Shown: positions 16,314 to 23,911 of the stretch, piece after piece
How the letters are laid out: each line of letters opens with the position of its first letter
Position numbering within the stretch: position 1 is the stretch's first letter
Assembly: GCF_004684805.1 (NCBI RefSeq)
Contig: NZ_SRID01000020.1
Coordinates: forward strand, 1-39,012
Direction of reading: 5' to 3'
Source: Streptomyces palmae
GTDB taxonomy: Bacteria; Actinomycetota; Actinomycetes; Streptomycetales; Streptomycetaceae
Length of the DNA stretch: 39,012 nt
Program-made: the position numbers and the translations under genes
The notes under the pieces: generated by a model
What the model was told of the DNA's origin: nothing
Seen by the model: only the letters and a program-made list of their open reading frames with translations
The model's database searches: none

Positions 16314-16491
16314 GGCGGCCCGCGGCGCCTGGCGGTGGGTGGCGTCGGCGTGGGGTGCGGCGGGCTGTTCGGACGCCGAGACGTCCCGCGGCCCTCGCCG
16401 GTAGGAGGCGCCGGCGCGGGGCGCGGCGGGCTGGTTCGGAAGCCCAGACGGCCCGCGGCGCCTGCCGGAAGGCGGAGGCGGCGCGGGCGCG
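16293..16491. repeat. Degenerate 66-67-base tandem repeat, three units, starting in the marR 3' end
   Basis: Three head-to-tail units at 16293-16359, 16360-16425 and 16426-16491. Each begins GCGGGCTGGTTCGGA (unit 2 lacks one G) and has CCCGCGGC about 27 bases in. By eye the units are roughly three-quarters identical. Unit 1 encodes the last residues and stop codon of the MarR protein; units 2 and 3 are non-coding. No gene is visible from 16314 to 16579. Confidence 0.8.
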
Positions 16492-16579
16492 GCGACTCCT
16501 CGGCCGCGGCGTTGACCCTCCGCTCCCGGCCCGCGGCGGACTGTCCTCCCACGGCCGAGGGGTGCCGGCGGGGCTGCCG

Positions 16580-17167
16580 CTAGGGCACGTTCCAGCCGGA
16601 GAGGCACGGCTGGCCGTCCTCGGTGGCCAGGAAACCGAGGGTGCCGGGATGCGGGTGGCCGAGCAGTCGGGCGGCCGACGCCTCAAGGCCGAGCCAGCGC
16701 ACGGCCAGGATGCGCGCGAGGTGGCCGTGCGCGACGACGGCCACGTCGCCGTCGGCCAGCAGCGGACGGATCCGGCCCAGCACCGCGTCCGTGCGCGCGG
16801 CCACCTGGGAGAGCAGCTCGCCGGGACGGTCGGCACCCCCGGGCGCGACGCCGTCCCGCCACAGGTCCCAGCCCGGCCTCAGCTCCTGGATCCGCGCGGC
16901 GGTCAGACCCTCATAGGCGCCGTAGTCCCACTCCACCAGATCGGGATCGGCCGTGGCACCGGTCAACCCCGCCAGCTCGGCCGTCCGTACGGCGCGACTC
17001 AGCGGACTGCTGAACACCGCGACCAGCCGGCGTCGGGCCAGCTTCGGGCCGAGCGCCCTGGCCGCCGCCTCGCCCGCCGCGGTCAGTGGGACGTCGGTGC
17101 GGCCGGCGTGCCGGCCGGACAGGCTCCACTCGGTCTGGCCATGCCTGATCACTATCAGTTCACCCAT
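16580..17167 (-). CDS. Histidine phosphatase family protein (phosphoglycerate mutase-like)
   Basis: A 195-residue protein with the RHG motif at residues 8-10 (IRHGQTEW), where His9 is the phosphoryl acceptor. Also present are the Arg of FSSPLSRAVRTAEL, the acidic EWDYGAYEG segment and the second catalytic His in VVAHGH. This is the full set of a branch-1 histidine phosphatase. Such enzymes include phosphoglycerate mutase, alpha-ribazole phosphatase and sugar phosphatases; the short length favours a phosphatase. The ATG at 17167 gives the family N-terminus; a frame running up to 17284 adds a low-complexity leader. It is divergent from the ABC ATPase gene at 17387. Confidence 0.88.
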   Translation of the reverse strand: MGELIVIRHGQTEWSLSGRHAGRTDVPLTAAGEAAARALGPKLARRRLVAVFSSPLSRAVRTAELAGLTGATADPDLVEWDYGAYEGLTAARIQELRPGWDLWRDGVAPGGADRPGELLSQVAARTDAVLGRIRPLLADGDVAVVAHGHLARILAVRWLGLEASAARLLGHPHPGTLGFLATEDGQPCLSGWNVP

Positions 17168-17386
17168 GGCCCGCACCGTATCCGAGGTGTGGGCTCCGCC
17201 CTCCGATGTCGACCGCACGCCCCCGGGCCCCGGTCCGGCCGGAACCGGACCACCGGCCGGGTCGGCCAAGCGGCCCGGGAGCACGAGGAATTAGGGTCAC
17301 GGAGAGATCACCGGAGGCGGCGGGCCCACGGGGTCGACGCAGTCGACGGTTACGACGGAAACGCCCGGGACGACGGGGAGAGCGGC

Positions 17387-18094
17387 ATGGGCATGGGTGA
17401 GCGGGGCGGGGGCGCGCTGCTGCGACTGCGTGGGGTGAGCCGTACCTACGGGGAGCGGCAGGCGCTGCGTCCCCTGGATCTGGACCTGGCGGCCGGCGGA
17501 TGCACGGTGCTGTTCGGGCACAACGGCTCGGGCAAGTCCACCCTGCTGCGCATCGCCGCCGGCCGGGACACCCCGACCGGCGGCACCGCGCTCTTCGACG
17601 GGCGGCCGGTCAGCGAGGACGATCCCGAGGTACGGGCCCGGGTCGCGGTGGTCGGCGACATGGCGGCCTGCTACCCGGACCTGACCGTCCGGGAGCATCT
17701 GGAACTCGTCGCCGTGGCGCACGCGGTGGCCGACGCGGACGACTGGATCGACCAGGTGCTGGCCGACCGGCGGCTGGCCGACCACGCGCACGCGCTGCCG
17801 GCCTCGCTCTCCTCCGGCCAGATGCAGTCGATGCTGCTGGCCGCCGCCCTGGTGCGCCCCCGCGACCTGCTCATCCTCGACGAACCCGAGCAGCGGCTGG
17901 ACCCGGACGCCCGCCGGCGGCTCGCTCGACTGCTGCTCGCCGAGCGGGCGGACGGTGTGGCGGTGCTGCTCGCCACCCACCAGGCCGAACTGGCCGTGGA
18001 GGTCGCGGACCGGATGGTGGCGCTGGAGGACGGCCGGGTGATCGCCGAGGGCGCCCCGACCGAGGTCCTGGAGCAGTTGGGACACCGTTCGTGA
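17387..18094 (+). CDS. ABC transporter ATP-binding protein
   Basis: A 235-residue ATPase with Walker A GHNGSGKST at 44-52, a Q-loop region near 90, the signature LSSGQ, Walker B LLILDEPEQRLD and the switch histidine in ATHQ. The family and length fit the drug/ion exporter type of ATPase. The ATG at 17387 has GGGGAG six bases upstream. The stop codon overlaps the GTG start of the next gene (GTGA at 18091-18094), so ATPase and membrane partner are translationally coupled and surely work as one complex. No substrate-binding protein or regulator is adjacent, consistent with export or an unusual membrane function. Confidence 0.92.
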   Translation: MGMGERGGGALLRLRGVSRTYGERQALRPLDLDLAAGGCTVLFGHNGSGKSTLLRIAAGRDTPTGGTALFDGRPVSEDDPEVRARVAVVGDMAACYPDLTVREHLELVAVAHAVADADDWIDQVLADRRLADHAHALPASLSSGQMQSMLLAAALVRPRDLLILDEPEQRLDPDARRRLARLLLAERADGVAVLLATHQAELAVEVADRMVALEDGRVIAEGAPTEVLEQLGHRS

Positions 18095-19788
18095 CCGCCG
18101 CGGCGGACACCGGCCAGAGCACTCTGCCGGCCGAACCGGACGGCTGGGACCCGGTCGAGGACGACCGCACCGCCGAGGTCCGGCGGCTGCTGCGCGCCAA
18201 GCGCCGAGCCCACCGGCGGCAGCGGAACCGCGACCTCGCCGTGCTGGTCTACGCCCTGGTGCTGATGGCGGTCGGGTACGGCGGCGGCTACACCTACCAC
18301 TTCCTGCGGCAGGTGCGGATCGGCGCCGACCACGGCGGACTGGGCCAGGACATCCAGCACGCCCTGCCCGCCGCGTTCACCCTGCTCACCCTGGCGGCCG
18401 GGCTGCTGGCGGCGCGGGACGCGCGATGGCGCGGGCCGGTGGTGGTCCCCGGGCCCACGGTGGGCTGGCTGCTGGCCCAGCCGGTGCGCCGCGCCGCGGT
18501 GCTGCGCCCCTGGCTGTGGCTGTCGGCCGGGCTCTCGGTGCTCGCCGCGCTGCTGCCGGCCGCCGCCCTGGTGGCGCTGCTGCGGGCCACCCGGCTGGCG
18601 GGGTCGGGCGAGGCGGCGCTCGCCGTACTGCCGGCCGCGGTGTGCCTGCCGCTGCTCGCGGTGGCGCTGGCGATGGCGGTGGAGAGCCGCCCCGGCTGGG
18701 CCGAGCGGGTGGGCCGCTGGACACCCCTGGCCGTGGCCCTGCTCGGGCTGCTTGCCGTGCAGGGGTGGCTGGCGGTCACCGGGCGGCGCAGCGGGGTGCT
18801 GGAGCGGGTGGAACTGTGGTCCGGGCCATGGGGCTGGGCGGCGCAGCCCGTGCTGCGGGCGACCGGCGAGCGGGCCGCCGGCTGGCCGGCCGCCATCGCC
18901 GCCCTGCTGCTGACCACCGCCGCCGCCATGGTGGCAGCCCACCGGGCGGTGCCGCGGCTCTCCCACGCCCAGCTGCGGCGGCGGGCCGCGACGGTCTCCG
19001 TGGTCCGGGCCGGGCTGTGGACCATGGAGCCGCGCACCGCCGGCCTGGCGATATCCGAGGCCGCGGGCGGTACGGTCCGCCGCCAGGTGCGGCTGCGCCC
19101 ACCGCGTGGCCGCCGGACGGTCGTCCTCTGGCGGGACACGCTGGCCCTGCTGCGTACACCGGGCCGGCTGGGCAGGGCAGCCGTCTGGGCGGCCTGCGCC
19201 TCGGCGGCGGCCGGGGGTGCGGGTTCGGCCGGCGGCCAGGGGGGCGTCATCCTGCTGGTCCTGGCCCTCGCCCTGGGCTACGCGGCGGTCTCGGCACTGG
19301 CCGAGCCGGCCCGGCTGGAGACCGACGACCTGCGCCGCTCGGCCTGGTCGCCGCTGCGGCTGCGTACCCTGATGCGCTGGCACACGGTGCTGCCGGCAGC
19401 CCTCGGCACCCTGCTGGCGCTGCTGGCCGCGGTGCCCTGGGCGCTGGCCGGCCGGCCTCAGGCGCTGCTGCTGATGCCGCTGTGCGCGCCGCCGCTGGCG
19501 GCGGCGGCCGTGGTGGGTGCCTGCCGCGGCCCGGTCCGTACCGAGCTGCTGTTCACCGGTATCGCGACGCCGGCCGGTGACCCGGGTCCGGCGCTGTTCG
19601 TGCTCTGGTACCTGGCGGCGCCGCTGATCTCGATCGGCTCGCTGGCGTTCGCCCTGCACGGCGCGCCGGCCGGCACGGTGGACGCGGTGACCGCCGGCCG
19701 GGTGCTGGCCGCCGCCGCGGCGCTGACCGGAGGGCTGCTGCTGCGCGCGGCCCGTGGCGCCGACCGGCTGGTGGGCCGGGGCCGATGA
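18091..19788 (+). CDS. Multi-span ABC membrane partner (DUF6297-like)
   Basis: A 565-residue integral membrane protein with a charged N-terminal 50 residues (Arg-rich RAKRRAHRRQRNRD). About ten or more hydrophobic Ala/Leu/Val spans follow, for example near 55-75, 95-115, 145-185 and 190-210, with more groups in the second half. It contains no ATPase motifs. The coupled start with the upstream ATPase makes it the permease of that system. The layout recalls the actinobacterial DUF6297 proteins found beside ABC ATPases, but I could not check this. The substrate is unknown. Confidence 0.8.
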   Translation: MTAAADTGQSTLPAEPDGWDPVEDDRTAEVRRLLRAKRRAHRRQRNRDLAVLVYALVLMAVGYGGGYTYHFLRQVRIGADHGGLGQDIQHALPAAFTLLTLAAGLLAARDARWRGPVVVPGPTVGWLLAQPVRRAAVLRPWLWLSAGLSVLAALLPAAALVALLRATRLAGSGEAALAVLPAAVCLPLLAVALAMAVESRPGWAERVGRWTPLAVALLGLLAVQGWLAVTGRRSGVLERVELWSGPWGWAAQPVLRATGERAAGWPAAIAALLLTTAAAMVAAHRAVPRLSHAQLRRRAATVSVVRAGLWTMEPRTAGLAISEAAGGTVRRQVRLRPPRGRRTVVLWRDTLALLRTPGRLGRAAVWAACASAAAGGAGSAGGQGGVILLVLALALGYAAVSALAEPARLETDDLRRSAWSPLRLRTLMRWHTVLPAALGTLLALLAAVPWALAGRPQALLLMPLCAPPLAAAAVVGACRGPVRTELLFTGIATPAGDPGPALFVLWYLAAPLISIGSLAFALHGAPAGTVDAVTAGRVLAAAAALTGGLLLRAARGADRLVGRGR

Positions 19789-19805
19789 GGCCGGGCGCGC
19801 GGCGG

Positions 19806-20303
19806 TCAGACGAACAGCTTGTCCAGGAAGGCGAAGAGATGGCTCCGGGTGCGGGCGATCTGCTCCTCCACCGAGAGCGACTCCTCCATGCGGGCCCCGG
19901 CCGCCTCCGGCACCCGCTTGCCGCGCACATAGAGCGAGCAGGCCAGGTCGGTGCAGATGTACAGGCCCGCCGAGTTGCCCTGCCGGCCGGCGGCGCCCGC
20001 CTTGCGGGCGGTCATCAGCGAGACGCCGTTGCCCGGATGGGTGGTCAGGCACAGGGAGCAGAGGTTGCGGTGGAGGTAGCTGCGCTGCCGGCCCGGGTAG
20101 CGCAGCGCCACGCCGATCAGCCGGTCCTCGCGTTCGGCGACCAGATAGCTGCGGTCCGGGGCGCCGGGCTCGCGCCAGCCCAGGAAGTCCAGGTCATCCC
20201 AGGGCGAATCGGCCAGGTCCCGGGGGACCGTCAGTCGGCCGGCCTCGCCCTTGGAACAATTGACGAAGGATGTGCGGATGTCCCGCTCGGTGAGTGACCT
20301 CAT
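19806..20303 (-). CDS. FBP/FusB-like EF-G-binding zinc-finger protein
   Basis: A 165-residue protein with a C-terminal treble-clef zinc finger: C82xxC85 and C117xxxxC122, with the sequence LHRNLCSLCLTTHP before the first pair. This is the pattern of the FBP C-terminal domain shared with FusB, which binds elongation factor G and frees it from stalled ribosomes (the basis of fusidic acid resistance). The N-terminal helical part is shortened relative to FusB. The ATG at 20303 has no ribosome binding site. A promoter at 20311-20339 predicts transcription starting on that codon, so the mRNA may be leaderless. A divergent TetR gene shares the operator. Confidence 0.8.
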   Translation of the reverse strand: MRSLTERDIRTSFVNCSKGEAGRLTVPRDLADSPWDDLDFLGWREPGAPDRSYLVAEREDRLIGVALRYPGRQRSYLHRNLCSLCLTTHPGNGVSLMTARKAGAAGRQGNSAGLYICTDLACSLYVRGKRVPEAAGARMEESLSVEEQIARTRSHLFAFLDKLFV

Positions 20304-20310
20304 GAGCGGA

Positions 20311-20339
20311 ACGCTAGTTTGCCTAGGAACCCTAGGCAA
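20311..20339 (-). promoter_or_regulatory. Promoter of the FBP-like gene, predicted leaderless
   Basis: On the minus strand TTGCCT (20334-20339) is followed after exactly 17 bases by TAGCGT (20311-20316). The predicted start of transcription falls at about 20303-20304, on the ATG. The spacer is almost entirely the TetR palindrome. Confidence 0.6.
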
Positions 20340-20340
20340 A
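20318..20340. promoter_or_regulatory. Perfect palindromic TetR operator
   Basis: TTTGCCTAGG (20318-20327), a three-base AAC spacer, and CCTAGGCAAA (20331-20340) form a perfect 10+10 inverted repeat. It is centred between the divergent FBP and TetR genes. TTGCCT sits at the outer edge on both strands and can act as a -35 each way. On the plus strand ATTAAT (20343-20348) is a candidate -10 for tetR. Confidence 0.85.
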
Positions 20341-20377
20341 TGATTAATGGTTTTAGTTGGAGTGAGGGAGACTGCCC

Positions 20378-20980
20378 ATGGCGCGAGCCGGACTGACCGC
20401 CGCCCGGGTGACACAGGCGGCGGCGGACCTGGCGGACGAGGCCGGGTTCGACAAGGTCACCGTGTCCGCGGTGGCGCGGGTCTGCGGAGTCCGGGACGCC
20501 AGCCTCTACTCCCATGTCAAGAGCCTCCAGGACCTGCGGACCCGGATCGCCCTGCTGGCCGGGGAGGAGCTGGCGGACCGGGTCGCGGCGGCCGTGGCGG
20601 GACGCTCCGGCCGGGACGCGCTGACCGCCTTCGCCGACGCCTACCGGGACTACGCCCGCGCCCACCCGGGCCGGTACGCCGCCACCCAGATCCGGATCGA
20701 CCCGGCGGCCCTGGCCGACTCGCCCAAGGCGCTGCGCAAGATCGATACCACCTACGCCATGCTGCGCGGCTACGGCCTGGAGGAGCCGGACCTCACCGAC
20801 GCGGTGCGGCTGCTGCGCAGCACCTTCCACGGCTACGTCAGCCTGGAGGCCGGCGGCGGCTTCAACCACTCGCGCGACGTCCAGGCCTCCTGGGAGCGCG
20901 CGGTGGAGGCCCTCCATGTGCTGCTGGAGCACTGGCCCGCCGCCGCGGCCCCGACCGCCGCGGACGCACGGGACCGCTGA
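20378..20980 (+). CDS. TetR-family transcriptional regulator
   Basis: A 200-residue repressor. The N-terminal helix-turn-helix is VTVSAVARVCGVRDASLYSHVKSLQDL (about residues 28-54), and an all-helical ligand domain follows, with the FHGYVSLEAGGGF segment typical of WHG-type TetR members. The ATG at 20378 follows GTGAGGGAG. The perfect palindrome at 20318-20340 covers its own promoter and that of the divergent FBP gene, so it most likely represses both and releases them on binding an unknown ligand. If FBP works like FusB, that ligand may be an antibiotic or a signal of ribosome trouble. Confidence 0.92.
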   Translation: MARAGLTAARVTQAAADLADEAGFDKVTVSAVARVCGVRDASLYSHVKSLQDLRTRIALLAGEELADRVAAAVAGRSGRDALTAFADAYRDYARAHPGRYAATQIRIDPAALADSPKALRKIDTTYAMLRGYGLEEPDLTDAVRLLRSTFHGYVSLEAGGGFNHSRDVQASWERAVEALHVLLEHWPAAAAPTAADARDR

Positions 20981-21007
20981 GCGGACGGGGCCGCGGGACG
21001 GTCGGCC

Positions 21008-22348
21008 TCAGCCGGCCGCGACCTCGGTGCCCTCGGCGTCCTCCTCCCGCGCCGGCAGGCTGTCCATGAAGGAACTCACCGAGAACACCGCACGGCCCGG
21101 CCCGGGCGGGCCGTAGCCGGGCGGGGAGCTGAGCCCGAACTCCTCCAGCGTCGCCCGGTAGGCGTCCAGCAGCCGGATGTGGTACTCCAGCGGCGCGCCC
21201 TGCGGATTCGCCTTGCCCAGCGGGGTGGTGGGCTCCGGGCACCAGGTGGTGAACCTAGGGGTGATCCCGCGGGACATGAAGAACCGCAGCCCCTCGGTGG
21301 TGGAGTCGATCGCCTCGCGCACCGTGGTGAACCCGAAGGGCTCGGCCATCTCCACGCCCGCCACGAAGTTCGGGATCACATTGCGCGGACCGAAGACCTC
21401 GGCCGAGTCCAGAACGCGCCGGTGCCACTCGTCGCGGCCCACGTAGCGCTCCTTGCCCGGGCAGTACAGCTCGAACAGCCGCCGGTCCCACACCTCGTAG
21501 TTGGGGTGGTAGATCCGCACCCCGTAGTCGTGGAAGCGCTGCACGTCCGCCTTCGGCAGCGCCTGCGCCACCACCTTGCCGATCCACCGGCCCGGGAAGC
21601 GCTCCTCGATGGCCTGCGCGTAGTGGCCGTAGAAGTCGGCCTCGTCGCGGCCCGCCACCTTCGAGGTGATCGCGCCACCGGTGAGCGTGTAGGCGGTGGA
21701 GGTACGGGCCGTGTCGTAGCGGTCGATGATCTCCAGCGCCTCCAGCACCTCCTCCACCGGCTTCACCCCGGTGTAGGGGCGCCCGGCGGCCTTGTGCTGG
21801 CGCCAGTTGTGGTTGATGTCGCAGTACTGGCACTCCTCCTTGGCGCCGAAGTACTGGCAGACCCGGAACACCGTCAGATAGATGAGGTAACCCCACTGGA
21901 TGGTGGGCGCCACCTCCATCACCGACTTGCCGCTGGAGAGCGTGTGCCGGTAGTACTCCGGCATCGGCGGCAGCCCCACGTCGGCGATCCGCGCCCCGTC
22001 CAGATACAGCCCCAGCGCCCCGTCCTCACCCGGCTTCACCCGGTACGGGGACTCCGGATTGACCCGCACCGAGACCACCGTGCGGCGCAGCCCGTAGGGC
22101 CCGCCGGTGAGCACGATCTCCTCCGGCGGCCGCCGCAGCGCCGCCGCGCCGAGCTCCGGCAGCGTCCGGTGGTCGAAGGAGAAGATGAAGTACGACTTCG
22201 GCTTGACGTCCCCGTCCTCGTTGCCGCTGAGCGCGGACTCGTCGAACGCGATCCCGCCCCGCAGCAGATCCTCCTTGATCACCGCTTCCCGGGGCACGTG
22301 CGGGAAGCGCTCCATCAGATCCTCGACCAGTGCGGTACGGCTCTCCAT
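21008..22348 (-). CDS. Radical SAM protein with CX8CX2C cluster motif
   Basis: A 446-residue protein. Three cysteines, C164, C173 and C176 (VCQYF, then ECQYCDIN), give a CX8CX2C cluster motif in place of the usual CX3CX2C. A GG-containing segment (YTLTGGAIT) follows about 60 residues later, as in SAM-binding radical enzymes, and the later pattern HPNYEVWD...FVAGVEMAEPFGF is TIM-barrel-like. The first 150 residues are a separate N-terminal domain. I do not recognise a characterised subfamily. The start ATG at 22348 was chosen for AGGAG seven bases upstream; an ATG at 22381 is possible. It is a single gene, convergent with tetR, with no adjacent precursor peptide or partner enzyme. Confidence 0.78.
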   Translation of the reverse strand: MESRTALVEDLMERFPHVPREAVIKEDLLRGGIAFDESALSGNEDGDVKPKSYFIFSFDHRTLPELGAAALRRPPEEIVLTGGPYGLRRTVVSVRVNPESPYRVKPGEDGALGLYLDGARIADVGLPPMPEYYRHTLSSGKSVMEVAPTIQWGYLIYLTVFRVCQYFGAKEECQYCDINHNWRQHKAAGRPYTGVKPVEEVLEALEIIDRYDTARTSTAYTLTGGAITSKVAGRDEADFYGHYAQAIEERFPGRWIGKVVAQALPKADVQRFHDYGVRIYHPNYEVWDRRLFELYCPGKERYVGRDEWHRRVLDSAEVFGPRNVIPNFVAGVEMAEPFGFTTVREAIDSTTEGLRFFMSRGITPRFTTWCPEPTTPLGKANPQGAPLEYHIRLLDAYRATLEEFGLSSPPGYGPPGPGRAVFSVSSFMDSLPAREEDAEGTEVAAG

Positions 22349-22540
22349 GCGCGGCTCCTGCTCTCGTCCACTGCTGCTCATGGGTCCACTCTCGCCGACC
22401 CCCGATCGCCGCCGGCAACCGGGTGACCCTATCCGCGCCCCCGCCGCTCCGGTACGCACCGCCTCGGGACGTCCGCCGGCGGCTCCCGGCGTCCGGGTGC
22501 GCCGGGGCCGGTGTGCCCGAGCCGTGCCGGTCCACCCCGG

Positions 22541-23764
22541 TCACCGAGGGGGCGCGGTGTCGGGAGGGGAGCTGGACCCCGCCTTCGTACGGCGGCCTTC
22601 GGACTGAGGGCCGTACCAGTCCAGGCACAGCACCGTGGCGTCGTCCTCCAGATGGCCGTGGCAGGCATCGGAGACCGCGTCCGTCATGGCGCGCACCACC
22701 TCGCGGGGGTGGTCGGCGGCGGTCTCGCACAGGAGGCGGGACAGGTCGACGGTCTCGGCCTGGCGCTCCTGCATGCCATCGGTGTAGAGGACCAGGCGGT
22801 CGCCGGGGCGCAGATCCAGGTCCTGGACGCGCTCCGGTCCGGGGGCGGGGACCCCGAAGGGCATGTCGATCCCCAGGTGGACCTCGCTGACGGTGCCCTC
22901 GCGCAGCCGCAGCGGCCAGGGGTGTCCGGCGTTGACCAACTGGGCGCCGCTGCCGTCCAGGGCGATGCGCAGCAACTGGCCGGTGGCCATCGCGCCGCGG
23001 CCGTGCTGGAGGATGGCCTGGTGGGTGCGGCGGGCCTGCTCGGCCAGACCCACTCCGGCGCGGCGAGCCCCGCGGGAGGCGTTGACCAGCAAGGTCGCCA
23101 GGAGAGAGGCGTCGACGTCATGGCCCTGGGCGTCGGTGACCGACAGATGCAGGGTGTCGCGGTCGAGCGCGTAGTCGTAGCTGTCCCCGGCGATGGAGTC
23201 GGCCGGCACCAGGGCCCCGGCGACGGAGAACTCGGCCGCTTCGCAGCACGCGGCCGACGGCAGGAGCTGGCGCTGGATCTCGGCGGCCAGGCTCAGCTGG
23301 GTGGTGCGCCCACCCCAGTGGTAGAGGTCGGTGAAGCGGCGGTCGGTCACGATGATGTACGCCAGCGCGTGCGCTGCCTCCTCGACCTGCTCCAGTACCC
23401 GATCGGTGGGATCGGGGAGGGTGAGCTCCAGCACGCCGAGGGTGTCGCCGCGGTTGGTGACCGGCGCGACCACCCGCTGCCCCCGCTCGCCACTGGGGGC
23501 CCTGACCGGCGTCTGGGTCCGCAGGACCTCCTCGTAGACGCTGTCGGGCAGGGGGATCTGTTCGGCGCGGCGGCCCTCCTGGCAGTCGGCCTCCTCGCTG
23601 ACCCGCACCATCTGCCGACCGAGGACATCGACGAACAGGAACGACACGGAGCGCGCGTCGAACCGCTCGGCCAGATTCCGCGCCACCACGTCCAAGGACG
23701 CCACCGGTGACGCGTCCTCCGCCGCGGCCAGCACCTCGGCCAGACCGAACCGGTCCGGTGCCAC
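22541..23764 (-). CDS. GAF-domain PP2C (SpoIIE-type) serine phosphatase
   Basis: A 407-residue protein: a GAF-like sensor domain at about 10-150, a short linker with EIQRQLLPS, then a SpoIIE-type PPM phosphatase. The metal-binding acidic residues are all present in order: [32 protein letters not shown] and the final [11 protein letters not shown]. Such proteins dephosphorylate anti-sigma-factor antagonists and feed signals into SigB/SigF-type sigma factors. One such sigma gene lies about 11 kb away, but a link is only inference. The GTG at 23764 has GGGGAGG five bases upstream; an upstream ATG at 23794 is weaker. The C-terminal 20 residues are polar and probably disordered. Confidence 0.87.
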   Translation of the reverse strand: MAPDRFGLAEVLAAAEDASPVASLDVVARNLAERFDARSVSFLFVDVLGRQMVRVSEEADCQEGRRAEQIPLPDSVYEEVLRTQTPVRAPSGERGQRVVAPVTNRGDTLGVLELTLPDPTDRVLEQVEEAAHALAYIIVTDRRFTDLYHWGGRTTQLSLAAEIQRQLLPSAACCEAAEFSVAGALVPADSIAGDSYDYALDRDTLHLSVTDAQGHDVDASLLATLLVNASRGARRAGVGLAEQARRTHQAILQHGRGAMATGQLLRIALDGSGAQLVNAGHPWPLRLREGTVSEVHLGIDMPFGVPAPGPERVQDLDLRPGDRLVLYTDGMQERQAETVDLSRLLCETAADHPREVVRAMTDAVSDACHGHLEDDATVLCLDWYGPQSEGRRTKAGSSSPPDTAPPR

Positions 23765-23911
23765 AACAGCCTCCCCTGCGGTAGACGGTCTCATCGTCGC
23801 CGGGGCACCGCAGACACCACCACGACACCCGACGCACACCCCCCATACTCCCGCCGCGGCACCGCGATCGACGATCCACGACACACGCCAGGGCCACGAG
23901 GAACGAACCTG

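Noticed and set aside
16293..16491. CRISPR array at the marR tail repeat
   Set aside because: The units abut with no unique spacers, are 66-67 bases long and diverged, and there are no cas genes.
16202..17386. Extended frame joining the marR 3' end to the ABC ATPase
   Set aside because: It runs through the tandem repeat and antisense to the histidine phosphatase. The ATPase has its own GGGGAG site and ATG at 17387.
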